DNA from: Jaltomata sinuosa
Taxonomy: Eukaryota > Streptophyta > Magnoliopsida > Solanales > Solanaceae
Length of the DNA: 64,000 nucleotides
Direction: 5' to 3'
Assembly (NCBI GenBank): GCA_003996215.1
Contig: QJPP01001946.1
Location: forward strand, 372,001-436,000
Position 1 is the first letter of the stretch. Every line of letters starts with the position of its first letter. Shown here one piece after another: positions 10,719-22,039 of the stretch. The position numbers and the translations under genes are program-made. Below the pieces are notes generated by a model. The model saw only the letters and a list, made by a program, of their open reading frames with translations, was not told the DNA's origin and searched no databases.

Positions 10719-12480
10719 TTACTTCAATCTCTGTAGGTAAGGTAGAGGGGCCAATGGAATGGGTTTCAAGACTGGTACAACCTCTTTATACTTTTCATTT
10801 GACTCAGAAGACTTCTTATCATTTGTCCTTGAACCGCTATCCTTTTCCTCAGACTCGACCATAATTTCAGCATCATACAACTTGGACTCGGCCAACTCAT
10901 CAACAACTACATGCATAGGAGGGTCAACAACCTATTTTCCGCTTTGGGTAGTCACAGCCATAACCTGTTGATCATTCTTCGTATTTTTAATGGTGTCACT
11001 TAGTAGAGTGCCCTTTTGACGTAGATTTATGCTAGTAGATACCTGGTGCATCTGAGTCTCAAGCTCCTTAATGGAAACATAATGGGACTCGACTCTCTGA
11101 CTAATACCTGAAAGGTCAGCTCTCATCTCTTTCATGCTTAATTCCGTAGAATCAACCTTTTGAAATACCTTGTTGAGCATCTCCCGCATGGTTGCTTGTT
11201 CAGGTCTATCTTCACGATTTACAGGAGGGACATGCAGACCACCTCTATCATTTTTGTAGACATCCCTTTTATGCCAATCACTATCTCTGTCTCTCAGTTA
11301 GCTCCTATCTCTGTAGCTGGACTGATTATAGTTCCGACCTTGATTTCCTTGGCCAGAGGCCCAGAAACCCACCCCTTGGTCATTCAGATAAATAACCTCT
11401 TCATCATATAAGTACTCGTCTGGCCTTGGTGCTTTCCCATGTGAACCGAGGGCTTTTACCTTTTCTACTCCCTCATCTAGGATTTTCTTTGCAATCAAAT
11501 CATTGCTCGTGTTCAATTCAACAACTTCCTGTTTGAGGTCTTGCAACTCATGAAAATCATTGGACTTTTGAACCACATTTTTACCTGCTAGGGTCTTGGA
11601 CTCTCTAGTATTCCATGCTCTGTTGGTCTTGGAGACCCTGTCAAGCATCTCAAAAGCTTCAAAATATGAATTTTCTATGAGTTCTCCTCTAGTTACAGTG
11701 TCAGCAACAACTTTTGTGTTGGCATTCAATGCTTTGTAGAAGATCTCCATGAGATGCCTTAAGGGATTCCATGTCTCGGCACTTGTTTCAACTTCTTATT
11801 CAACCTCAACCATGTCTCATACAATGCCTCCGCAGGTAGTTTCGTAAAATTATATATTTCTTGCTTCAACTGCAACATCCTAGATGAAGGAAATAACCTC
11901 TCCAAAAATTGAGTCTTCAACTCATGCCAAGTGTATATGGAATTATCGAGCAATTATGAGAGCCAAACAATTGCCTCATCAGTCAATGAGAAAGGAAATA
12001 GTCTCAATCTGATAGCATCTTGTCCCATTCCTGGTAGATTATAAGCTTTTCAAATTTGAGTAAAGTTTTTCACATGTAGATTTGCATTCTCTGTAGGTTT
12101 TCCAACATATAGCCCCTTAGGTTTAGTAACTGGATAATGGTGCTGGTGATATCAAACTTTGTTCCATCAGTCAGTGGTGGCAAAACTATTGGTCCAGTAA
12201 TTCTCAGTCCTTTGACATCCTCCTCATCATCATCATAGTACCGAGGGACATGCCGTGGCTGCTGCCCACGATTCTGCAACAAATTTTGTCCAGTTGTTGC
12301 CTTCTCTCTCGCAGACTATCTTTCTTGCTCAGCTACTGCATTTTGGGCTGCTAGGTCAGCTGCAATTTGAGCATCTTCAGCAGCAAGGGCGTCTTCTCCC
12401 GCCATTTTTCTCTGTTCAGCTTCGGCCAATAATTGAGTTATGATCTGTCCCGGTGTTTCTAGCTCTCCCTCTTTAGCCAT
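10719..12480 (-). pseudogene. A1 Gag polyprotein
   Basis: This is the capsid/nucleocapsid precursor that packages element RNA. The start is the ATG at 12480-12478, 180 bases downstream of the primer site. An Ala/Gln/Glu-rich N-terminus comes first, then PPLTDGTKFDITSTIIQLL. The capsid core follows with LKTQFLERLFPSSRMLQLKQEI and ETWLRLNKKLKQ, and LMEIFYKALNANTKVVADT next. A coiled-coil-like region (ELETQMHQVSTSINL) lies near 11080. It is read in at least three frames with multiple stops. A convincing CCHC knuckle was not seen. Confidence 0.83.
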
Positions 12481-12661
12481 GTTTCTCTAGGTCCTAGAGA
12501 GCTCATGTTCGTATGGGAGCAAGAGATTACCTTGACTCTTTATGTTGGGCATGCACAAGTGTGCAACCTGCATAACAAAACAAGAACAATAGAAAAAGTA
12601 AAATCAAGAAATAAGGACTATAGTGAAATACACGTAATTTTAATTAATCCTAAATCGTATT

Positions 12662-12681
12662 CCCCGGCAACTACGCTAAAA
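12662..12681 (-). promoter_or_regulatory. A1 primer-binding site (tRNA-Asp-like)
   Basis: The minus strand reads AGCGTAGTTGCCGGGGA next to the LTR. This is close to the complement of the plant tRNA-Asp 3' end (known Athila PBS TGGCGCCGTTGCCGGGGA), with changes at the 5' side. It sets the 5' LTR boundary at 12685. The leader to gag (12481-12661) holds nothing else recognised. Confidence 0.85.
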
Positions 12682-12684
12682 TTT

Positions 12685-14282
12685 GATAGGCGCAAATTAC
12701 ACCTCCTTTCGAAAGTGCAAACGGTCGTTGTTCAAATATAGAACCCAACAAAGGTTGGGGTCGATCCCATAGGGAATATGGTAGGTCTAGGGTTGATTAG
12801 TGTTTACTCAATCTCTTAGTCATTTATTTCCGTCAAAAGGAGGGTTTTAAAGAATAAGTAATAATTGTAGTTAGACTTTAGACAAGTAACACATAACAAT
12901 TTCAAGAGTTGTAATCAATGGATGAGATGACTAGCGTAGTGTTCACCATGAGATCATAACTTATTAAGGCGTTTGTACTTAGTAAGCTAGATTGGTGCAT
13001 AGCATGCAGAATCGGTAAGTTAGGTTCACTTAAGTCCTTATTCCAGCAGATAGATAAATTTCACCACATGCCTTGGCCCGGCCATGAGTGTATAAATTAC
13101 TAACCCTTACCCTGGATCTGAAATTAGCTATTCTCGGACAAGGTCAAGCCATTAGATGAGGGTTGATAGTCTTAAATCTCCATTGTTAAATAACCTTTTT
13201 CCCATACGTTACCTCCTTGCTCCGGCAAGTAAGGATAAGGTGAGTTCTAACATTGGCCAGCATTATAAAGCAATCAAAATGAAGGGAAGAACAATACATC
13301 CATACACACTTACCTAGAATGACTAAGTACTTTGCCTACTTCGTTAATCCTCCATGGTTCCCACAACCCTAGTTATGGATTTAGCTACTCATGATCGTAA
13401 GTAAGCAAACAAAATTCGTTGATGTGTTCATGATTATGTACATACAATCAGATGTAAAGAAATCTATAAACTTGAATAGATGAATATGGAAGTAAGAAGA
13501 ATGAACTATGAATGTATATAACTCTCAAAACGAAGAATAATTCAAGATCACAATGTTTTTGATGTTTTTTATACAAAGTACCGAGCATACGAATGTAAAA
13601 TAAAACCTAGGCAAAGTAATTATAGACAATGGAAATCTTGTCCTACCAAAAAAAGAAAACTGAACTCGGCAGAGAACACGGGTTGGATGATGACCTGTCA
13701 TTTGGAATGATAGTTCGTAGTCTGCTAAGGTCAACCATCGTCCTGGCTGGTCAACTTATTTTGTCATGAGAAACTATGGGTGGAAGCACGAGTCATACTT
13801 ATGAATGATGGTTCATCTCTTGAATCATGGTTTCTTGGTCCCTTCTTGTGCCTTCTCTGATTATTGTCCACAACCTAAAAGGACGGACCATACTTTTGAA
13901 GTATGGTTTGTACAATGATTCATAATATTTTCTCTTACTTTTTCACCTCTACAGTACCTCTGGTCTCCGAGTAGACATGATGGGTCATGGTTTGAAACCA
14001 CGACTCATAGACTGACTCGTGCTTTTCTTCCAGACTTGCATAGTTTTCTGATGTTTAATCTACAAGTCAACAGGATGGGTCAGTGGTTCAGAACAATGGA
14101 CCGTCTAGTGACCTGTCATTTCTGTAGCCTTTCCTTTTCAGCTCAATTTCCAGTATTTTGCTCTAGGATTCATTTTCCTACACACTTAACAAAAAGCATC
14201 AAATCTACCAATAAAATGCTAAAGAACTTGATATAATCTGAAGTATTAAGCATTGAAAGTGTAATAATTCTATGGCACATCA
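12685..14282 (-). repeat. A1 5' LTR
   Basis: It pairs with 43-1632. It begins TGATAGGCGC and ends CACATCA on the plus strand. The word-rich tract recurs at about 13680-14120. It is the promoter-bearing LTR of A1, but no convincing TATA box could be singled out. Confidence 0.92.
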
Positions 14283-15071
14283 GTGATGAGGGTTCAGATA
14301 ACCCAAGTCCAAAACTACGTTGCCACCATAGGTTTACATCTATGGCTTATGAAAGGATCCTTATGACATTGTTCTAACTTTGGCCAGTTAGGACAAACTT
14401 TTTCAGTGTGGGTTCATGATACTGGAGTCCATGTAGCTCATCATGGTTTATGTCAGTTATTAGAAACTCCTGTATGAATGTTTTCAAGTTTGAAAGTCTT
14501 ATGCTAATCTATTTATTGTCTTATGCTTAAACTATGATATTTACCTATGATTTCTCTTATTATGCATGAATTCAGTATTAAGTATGTTTTAAGTACTCTT
14601 TTACCATATTTCTGCATATCTCATATATTCAGTACATCCTATAGTATTGATGCATATTCTTGTGTTGCATCTTATCATGATGCGATTCAGGCTTCGGTCC
14701 ATAATTTCATGGCTAGACGTCACTGGTTATGCAGCCTGTGTTGGTGAGTCCTCATCATTCGAGGACTAGTGCCAGACTCGTTACTTTCATGTCTTTCTTT
14801 CATATTTCTAAGTTAGCTGGGGTCTTGTCCTAGTAACTCTTTAAATCAGTTTAGAGGCTTCAGACATAGCTAGATACTTGTATTTTGTGTTCTGTATTTA
14901 ATATTCTTAGACTTTTATCCTCTATAGATATGGTGGCCAATTTCTACTATTTATGCTTCTGCTATGATTTCTTGTGTATGCCTAAGTTATGCTATGACCA
15001 AGGGTTAATTTGGGACTACTTGTGGTTCTGAGTACCATGTTATGTCTAGAGGTTAGCCTCAAGACGTGACA
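14283..15071 (+). repeat. T1 5' LTR, fragment right of A1
   Basis: This continues the T1 LTR from 42. It starts with the right copy of the GTGAT duplication (14283-14287) and ends ...GACGTGACA before the primer site. It aligns with 21300-22039. Confidence 0.92.
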
Positions 15072-15075
15072 AACT

Positions 15076-15087
15076 TGGTATCAGCGC
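15076..15087 (+). promoter_or_regulatory. T1 primer-binding site (tRNA-iMet)
   Basis: TGGTATCAGCGC differs at one base from TGGTATCAGAGC, the complement of the initiator tRNA-Met 3' end used by most plant chromoviruses. It lies four bases after the LTR end. The 5' leader (15088-15280) follows and resembles the leaders at 49086 (T3) and 28727 (T2). Confidence 0.9.
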
Positions 15088-15280
15088 ATCAGGTTCAGGA
15101 GTCCTAGGGTGTCTAATGTCGCATCGAGTACAGTCTCTTCCATGGGTATGAGAGCGCCACACTTATGAGAGGGAAGCTACGAGATGTCTTAGGAGAAACT
15201 TCACTTCCTTCATGATCAATATCGTGGCATAAAGTTTAACTCAATTACTCCTCTAATCCAATCTTTATGCATTTCAAATT

Positions 15281-16430
15281 ATGCCTCCACGTTGTGCCAT
15301 GCCTCACGGGGACAATGCCCAAAATACTAATACTCCAATTCCAGGCCTCGAGGTAATAAATGTAGAGTTCAGGAATGTCGTTCATATGCTAGCTTAGACT
15401 ACGGCCACTTAGGCCAATCATCAGGCACATGCTCCTGTCCAGCCTCAGGGTGGAGCTATTACGGCCTGAGTTTGAGACTTTATTCGCTCAACCCACCTGA
15501 GTTCTTGGGTTCAAGAGTTGGTGAAGATCCACAAAATTTCATGGATGAGGTGAAGAAAATTTTGGTTGTGATGCAAGTTGTCAGTGTTGATTGTGTTGAT
15601 CTAGCTTCCTATTAGCTCAAGGATGTGACTCATAGTTGGTATACTCAGTGGAAGAATGCTAGGGCTAGGGATGTGGTCCCTATGACTTAGGACTGCTTTG
15701 AGAGGGCTTTTCTTGATCGATTCTTTCTTAGGGAGTTGAGGGAGGCTAAGGCCAAAGATTTTATGATTTTGAGGTAAGGATCTATGTTGGTTCAGGAATA
15801 TGGGTTAAAGTTCACTCAACTTTTTAGTTATGCTCTTTCTATGGTGGCCTATCAAAGGGATCAAATGAGTAAGTATATTTATGGAGTGTTGGACTTGGTG
15901 AAAAAGGAGCACAGGTCCGCTATGCTTTTGGGGGACATTGATATCTCTAGGCTTATGAGTCATGCTCACCTGATTCAGGGAAATAAGTTGAGGGAAATGG
16001 CAAGAGTGAACAAGAGGGTAAAATTAAAGAATTCAGGTTATAGACATCAGAGGTTCGGAGGCAAACACTGTTCTTTATTTCAGAAAAGGTCATCAAGACC
16101 TGTGCATTCTTCAGCTAGTGCTTCTGCTCAGGCCCCAATTTTTTCCCTAAGCATGATTAGTCAGGTAGAGGTTCAGGTTTGCAATCTCTGGGGAGTGTTG
16201 CAAAGGGGCCTTCCTACCCTATTTGCAACAAATGTAGGAAGAATCACCCGGGACAGTGTTGTGTGGTCATAGGTAGATGCTTTGGGTGTTGATAGATTGG
16301 ACACATGATTAGAGATTGCTCTTTAGATAATAAAGGACAAGGAGGTAGCAGGACTCAGTCTGCTCCAGCAGCCCATGTGGTCAACCGGCCTAGTAGGGAA
16401 ATTCTTCTAGTTGAGGTGGTGGTCAACACT
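15281..16430 (+). pseudogene. T1 Gag
   Basis: The start is the ATG at 15281 (MPPR), the usual start for this family. The capsid domain shows GEDPQNFMDEVKKIL, LKDVTHSWYTQWK, FLDRFFLRELREAKAKDF, EYGLKFTQL and LLGDIDISRLM. Two zinc knuckles lie near 16225-16325 (CNKCRKNHPGQC, then a second ending GHMIRDC). There is a frameshift near 15470. In-frame TAG codons sit at expected Gln or Trp positions (for example near 15393 and 15614). It is 5' of protease in the same orientation. Confidence 0.85.
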
Positions 16431-16479
16431 AGAACAACCTATATGCCATGTCCACTCGCTAGGACCAGGAGAGTTCCCC

Positions 16480-16990
16480 GAATGTTGTCACTGGTATGTT
16501 TAAAGTCTTCTATCTTGATATTTATGTTTTATCGGAACTAGGTTCTTCCTTATCTTTTGTGACCCCTTATATTACTTGGAAGTTTGAAATTAGTCCCGAA
16601 CAACTTTTAGAACCCTTTTGTGTTTCTACTCATGTTGGTGAGTCAGTCCTAGCAAAAAATTTTTACTGAAATTGCTCTATCTCAGTCCTTCATAGAGTTA
16701 CCTTAGTTGATCTAGTAGAGTTGGAGATGACTGACTTTGATGTTATTCTTGGTATGGATTGGTTGTATACATGTTATGCCTTGGTTTATTGTTGTACCCA
16801 AGTTGTCAGTTTCAAGTTCCCAAATAAACTTGTCTTAGAGTTATAGGGTAGTCCTCCATTCTCAAAAGGTCATTTCATATCTTATCTCAAGGCTAGGAAG
16901 ATGATTTGAAAGGTTTATGTCTATCATATAGTTTGGGTTATAGACACTGAGTCTGAAACCCCATCTCTCTAGTTAGTTCCTTTTGTAAAT
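16480..16990 (+). pseudogene. T1 aspartic protease
   Basis: The segment SELGSSLSFVTPYIT stands where the family has D(P/S)G(S/A); the catalytic Asp is replaced by Glu. Downstream VELEMTDFDVILGMDWL matches the conserved C-terminal part of gypsy proteases. There are stops and at least one frameshift (about 16660). Confidence 0.8.
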
Positions 16991-17768
16991 GAGTTTCCTG
17001 AAGTGTTTCTCAAGTATTTGCCCGGAGTCCCTACCGACTAGGAGATTGAATTTTGGATAGACCTTCTCCTAGATATGCATCCTATCTCTATTCCTCCCTA
17101 TAAAATGGCTCTTGGAGAACTTAAGGAATTGAAAGAGCAGTTGAAGGACCTCCTTGATAAGGGTTTTATCAGGCCCAACATCTCTCCTTGGGGTGCTCCA
17201 GTTTTATTCATGTGAAAGAAAGATGGTTCTCTCAGAATGTGTCTCAATTACTGTCAGTTAAACAAGATCACAATCAAGAATAAATATACCATTCCTAGGA
17301 TTAATGAGTTGTTTGATCAGCTTAAGGGTGCTAGTTATATCTCCAAGATCGACCGTAGGTCTGGTTATCATCAGCTCATAGTTAGGGAGTGTGACATTCC
17401 AAAGATAGTCTTTAGAACTCGGTATGGTCATTATGAAATTGTGGTTATGGCTTCGGACTAACGAATGCTCCTACATCTATTATGGACTTGATGAACCATG
17501 TGTTCAAACAATATTTGGATATGTTTGTGATTATTTTCATTGATGATATTCGTATCTACTCTTGAATGAGGTTGAGCATGCGGACCATTTTAGAGTTGTG
17601 TTGCAAACTCTCAAGGATTGACAGTTATATGCCAAGTTCAGTAAGTGAGAGTTTTGGATGCAGTCTGTTACTTTTCTGGGTCATATTGTGACTAAATATG
17701 GTATTCTAGTTGATTCACAGAAAGTAGAGGCAATAAAGAACTGACCTAGACCCAAAATGATAGACATC
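16990..17768 (+). pseudogene. T1 reverse transcriptase
   Basis: Motifs are FPEVF..YLPGVPTD, ELKEQLKDLLDKGFIRP, SLRMCLNYCQLNK (Asn for the usual Asp, Cys for Arg), SKIDRRSGYHQL, TRYGHYE and IIFIDDI. The catalytic Asp pair is present. A stop after GHYEIVVMASD and several later ones break the frame. Confidence 0.85.
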
Positions 17769-17846
17769 TAGCACATTCACTCGTTTTTTCATTTTGATAA
17801 GCCAACTCAAAAAGGGAAATGCAAGGGACATTAGCGTCTGATATTA
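17769..17846 (+). other. About 78-bp insertion between T1 RT and RNase H
   Basis: The RT-connection coding sequence breaks after GACATC and resumes at about 17847 with AGGATCTTTTTAGG. The intervening sequence encodes nothing recognised. It could be filler DNA from a repaired break or a scrap of another repeat. Boundaries are approximate. Confidence 0.5.
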
Positions 17847-18400
17847 GGATCTTTTTAGGTTTGGCTGGTTACTACATGAGATTTGTAGAAGGGTTTTCTT
17901 CCATAGCTTCCTTGTTGACTCAGAAGAAGGTAAAATTGTAGTGGTCATACCTATGTGAGAAGAACTTTCAGGAATTGAAGACTAGGTTGACCACAATTCT
18001 AGTTTTGGCTCTACCTGAGGGCTTAGATGACTTTGTTATGTATTGTGATGCTTCTAGAATTAGGTTGGGTTATGTGTTGATGTAGTGAAGTAAGGTGATT
18101 ACTTATGCTTCCAGACAACATAAGATTCATGAGAAGAACTACCCCACTTATGATTTTGAGTTCGCGGTCATGGTTTTTGCTTTGAAGATTTGGGGACACT
18201 ACTTGTATAGTGTCCATATATATGTTTGATCGATCATAAAAGTCTTCAGTATGTGTTCACTTAAAAGTAATTGAATGTTCATGAAAGAAGATGGCTTGAG
18301 CTTCTTAAGGATTATGATATGAGTGTGCTTTACCATCCGGCTAAGGCCAATATGGTGGCAGATGCACTTAGCAGGTTATCTATGGGTAGTGTGACTTCGG
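17847..18400 (+). pseudogene. T1 RNase H
   Basis: The RT thumb/connection (GLAGYYMRFVEGFSS) leads into RNase H: YCDASRIRLGYVLM, ITYASRQHKIHEKNYPTYDFE, ALKIWGHYLY and LLKDYDMSVLYHPAKANMVADALSR. The order and spacing match chromovirus pol. Stops and frameshifts are present (for example near 18087 and 18228). Confidence 0.85.
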
Positions 18401-18639
18401 TTGAGGATGAAAAGAAGGAATTGTCCAAGGATGTTCATAAACTTGCTCGATTAGTAGTTTGCCTTATGGATTTGATGGATGATGATGTTATAATTCAGAA
18501 TGGTTCTGAATCATCTTTGGTAGCTGAAGTGAAGGAAAAGCAGGACAATGATCCTATTTTGCATCAGTTGAAGGGTGCAGTCCCTCAGCAAAGGGTAGAG
18601 GTTTTCTTCCAAGGGGGAGATGGTGTGCTTTGATATCAG

Positions 18640-19690
18640 GGCCAATTTTATGTTCCTAACATAGATGGGTTGAGACAGCAGATCTTGACAGAGGCTAATA
18701 TCTCCAGATATTCTATTCACTCTGATGCCATCAAGATGTACCATGACCCCTGGGAAGTCTATTGGTGGAATGGCATGAAGAAATACATAGCAGATTTTGT
18801 GGCTAAGTGTCCTAACTGTCAACAAGTGAAGGTAAAGCATTAGCGACCGGGTGGTATGACTTAGGATATTGATCTTCCTACTTTGAAAGGGGAAGCGATC
18901 AATATGAAATTCATTATAGGCTTGCGTAGTACTCGTAGGCATCATGATTCCATTTGGGTGATCATCAACAAGATGACTAAGTCAACCCACTTCTTGGCTG
19001 TCAAGACTATATATTCAGCAGAGGATTATGCCAGAATCCACATTCATGAGATAGTCAGATTGCATGGGGTTCCATTGTCCATCATTTTAGATAGGGGTAC
19101 TCAGTTCACATCCCAGCTGTGGAGGTTGTTTCAGAAAGATCTTAGTACTCAGGTTCAACTTAGCACAGTTTTTCACCCATAGACATATGGACAGGCAGAG
19201 CGTACTATTCAAACTTTAGAGGATATGTTGAGAGCTTGTGTGATCAATTTCAAAGGGAGTTTGGATGATCACTTACCTCTTATCGAGTTTGCCTACAACA
19301 ACAACTTTCATTCTAGTATCCAGATGGCCCATTATGAGGCACTTTATGGGCAGAGGTGTAGTTCTTATATTGGTTGATTAGAGGTAGGTAAGGCAGCATT
19401 GACTGGTCCAGATTCAGTTCATGAGACTATGGAGAAAGGTGAGATTATTAGGGAGAGTTTGAAGCCCGCTCAGAGTCAACTAAAATCATATGCAGATGTG
19501 AGAAGAAGAGAGTTAGAGTTATAGGTAGATGATTGGGTATTTCTGAAGATGTCACCCATGAAAGGTTTGATGAGGATCGGTAAGAAAGGGAAACTTAGTC
19601 CCCACAATGTAGGTCCCTACAAGATACGGAGAAGAGTTGGTAGTGTTGCTTATGAGTTGGAGTTTCCACAGATTTAGAAGGGGTTCATCC
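18640..19690 (+). pseudogene. T1 integrase
   Basis: The zinc module ends with CPNCQQVK near 18815. The core follows. The first catalytic Asp (family MDF) reads MKF near 18905. The second is kept (ILDRGTQFTS) and so is the Glu (GQAERTI, about 19200). The GKKGKLSP...GPYKI segment of the C-terminal domain is at about 19580-19630. A TAG replaces Gln just before the Glu motif. Integrase chemistry would be dead from the Asp change alone. Confidence 0.87.
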
Positions 19691-19925
19691 AATTTTCCAT
19701 ATTTCCTTGTTCAAAAAGTATGTTGGTGATCTGACCTTAACTGTTCCTTTGGAGGATGTGAGTGTGAAGGATAGCATTACTTATGAGAAAGTTCCCATGG
19801 AGATTCTTGATCATCATATTCGGAGGTTGAAGAACAATGAAGTCACTTCGGTGAAGGTTCTTTGGAGGAATCAACTAGTTGAGGGAGCTACTTTGGAAGC
19901 AGAAGCCGCGATGAAAGCAAAGTAA
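19690..19925 (+). pseudogene. T1 chromodomain at the integrase C-terminus
   Basis: VGDLTLTVPLEDVSVKDSI.YEKVPMEILDHHIRRLKNNEVTSVKVLWRNQLVEGATLE is the plant chromovirus chromodomain-type tail. In the family it helps target heterochromatin. The usual TWE near the end reads TLE. This feature places T1 in Tekay/Del rather than Athila. Confidence 0.85.
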
Positions 19926-20154
19926 TCTTATCTTTTCCCTTCCAATCTAGTTTCTACGTGATGTAATATTTTCCTCATTATTTGGTCCACGCGATCCTAA
20001 TTTGTCACCTTCTCTCATGATCCTAGCATGCATATATTTTTTTTTTGAAGTTAGTTCAGTATGTTTTAAGACAAAAAGTCTATTTTTATGCTTATTTTTC
20101 AATTTTCATGTTTTGTTTGTTGGTTGGGTTGTTCTCTCATGTTTTCCTTAGTCT

Positions 20155-20189
20155 TCATTCGAGGACGAATGATCCCAAGGGGGAGATAT
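20155..20189 (+). promoter_or_regulatory. T1 AGGA-loop hairpin and polypurine tract
   Basis: TCATTCG/CGAATGA forms a 7-bp perfect stem with loop AGGA (20155-20172). The polypurine tract CCAAGGGGGAGA follows at 20176-20187 and the LTR begins at 20190. The segment 19926-20154 is an untranslated stretch with nothing else recognised. Confidence 0.82.
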
Positions 20190-22039
20190 TGTAACACCCT
20201 AAAATTCGAACCAGTTTTTAAACATAGAATCTCTAAAAAATTTAAACTTCCCAGGGATCACAAGCCCAAACAACAAGCCATGGAATGGACTCGTGGAAAT
20301 AGTTCTGCAGACCCTTCCTCAGGTATGAGAACCACGAGTCAGGTTCACCGATCGTGGAACTAGGTCGTGGAAATCATACTGAGGCTCAGCTTTTCCTCAG
20401 GAACCATTAGAGGTTTCTATGGACTGTGGAGATTTCCATGAGCTGTAGACCCTGCTTGTGGAACTCAGACCTGCAGCCTATCTTTTCGCTCAGGAAACAC
20501 AACTCCAGTCCATGAACCGTGGTTCCATCTATAATTTGTGGAACCTGAAGCCGAGATTTTAATCAATTTTTCCCAGCTTTTATCCAGGGGTATTTTTTGT
20601 AATTACCCACCCTCTTAACCCATAAGTGAGGTCATTTTGGATAATTCCAGAAGGGTTTTATCTTCAATTAGCCTAAGTCTTTTCCCATAAGCTCTCATTC
20701 AATCAAAAACGAGAAAGAGTCTCCATTCTCCCAAGTTCTAAGCTCCAAGCTAAGGGTTTCACCTTTAAGTCTCCATTCCTCTCATCCTAGATTAAGAAAG
20801 CTTCAATTCAGGTATGTGGGTATTCAATAAGGGATTCCTTTCACCCATATGCCCTAAACCCCTAAGTTTTACTTTAATTTATGAACTTATGAAATTAGGA
20901 TTCTTACCTAAATTAGGGAAATTTTATGTATTCAGTTCTAAAGCATCAATTCATGGTTTCTCACTATTTACCCAAGATTTATTTGAGATTCCTTAATTGT
21001 TTCCAAAAGCCCATGTATTGAGAATGAATTATTGCATGATTTCATTAAATTGCATATTTTCAAGTAAAATTTGCATATTTAGAAAATATGACCTCAAGTA
21101 TCATGAAAGTGCATGCCTAATGTTGTGAATTTAGAAAGAAAGGTATGTTTTGAATTATGGCTATGCTAAACTTTAAGCCTTATGAATTGAGATTTGCATG
21201 ACATATGTCCTTATGCTTTTCAAACAATTTTGGCATTAGATATGTCACACGTACTATATGAGCTATATGTATTATTTTGGGAGTAGTATTTAGCACTGAG
21301 TGATGAGGGTTCAGATAACCCCTGTCCAAAACTACATTGCCACAGTAGGTTGCCCTCTTTGGCTTATGACAGAATCCTTATGATATTGTTCTAACTTTGG
21401 CCGGTTAGGACAACCTTTATCACTGTGGGTGCATGACATTGGACTCCATGTTGGTCATCATGGCTTATGTCAGTTATTAGAAACTCCCGTATGAATGTTT
21501 TCAAGATTTAAAGTCTTATGATATTCTATTTCCTGTCTTATGCTTAAACTAAGATATTTACCTATGATTTCTCTTATTATGCATGAAATCGATTTTAGGT
21601 ATGTTTTAAGTATGTTTTTACCATATTTCTGCATATCTCACATATTCAGTACATCATATAGTACTGACATATATTCTTGCTCATCATCTTATCATGCAGA
21701 TTCAGGCTCTGGTCCTCAAGTTCAAGGCTAGACGTCGCCGATTATGTAGCTTGTGTTTGTGAGTCCTCATCATTCGAGGACTAGTAGTAGACTCGTATTC
21801 ATGTCTTTCTTTCAGATTTCTAAGTTAGCTGGGGAATTGTCCGAGCAGCTCTTTATGTCATTTTAGTGGCTTCATACATAGCTAGATACTAGTATTCTGT
21901 GTTCCAAATTTGATATTCTTAGACTTTTATCCTATATAGATATTGTTGCCTCAGTTATGCTATGACCAAGGGTTAACTTGGGATTACTTACGGTTCCGGT
22001 TCCCATGTTATGTCTAGGGGGTAGCCTCAGGACAATACA
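20190..22039 (+). repeat. T1 3' LTR
   Basis: It starts TGTAACACCC right after the polypurine tract and ends ...AATACA. It contains a GAACCACGA/TCGTGG word tract at about 20280-20540. The uninterrupted copy of the A1 target site is near 21300. It is 1850 bp long. A2 coding sequence resumes beyond 22039. Confidence 0.92.

Larger units (their letters stand above)
43..14282 (-). mobile_element. A1: full-length Athila-type Ty3/gypsy element
   Basis: This minus-strand element has both LTRs (1590 and 1598 bp, TG...CA ends), a tRNA-Asp-like primer site and gag, protease, RT, RNase H and integrase. An extra ORF follows pol, as in Athila. Order read on the minus strand: 5' LTR 12685-14282, gag, protease, RT, RNase H, integrase, spacer, extra ORF, 3' non-coding region, 3' LTR 43-1632. 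It is inserted in the T1 5' LTR with a perfect 5-bp duplication. The first 395 bases of the LTRs are about 90% identical by eye. Every ORF carries stops or frameshifts, so it is non-autonomous today. Confidence 0.93.
1..22039 (+). mobile_element. T1: Tekay/Del-type Ty3/gypsy chromovirus, interrupted by A1
   Basis: This plus-strand LTR retrotransposon is split by A1. Its visible parts are 1-42 and 14283-22039. Domain order is LTR, tRNA-iMet primer site, gag with two zinc knuckles, protease, RT, RNase H, integrase, chromodomain, polypurine tract, LTR, which is the chromovirus order. The sequence at 1-42 continues at 14283 and together matches the unbroken stretch near 21263-21330 of the 3' LTR, so the split is certain. 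The start of the 5' LTR lies beyond the left edge. It sits inside A2, whose coding region continues right after 22039. All ORFs are broken. A compared 225-base stretch of the two LTRs is about 88% identical by eye. Confidence 0.92.

Noticed and set aside
12662..12681. tRNA genes suggested by tRNA-complementary sequences
   Set aside because: These and the sites at 15076, 28443, 33467, 49074 and 52572 are primer-binding sites of 12-20 bases next to LTRs; no cloverleaf is present.
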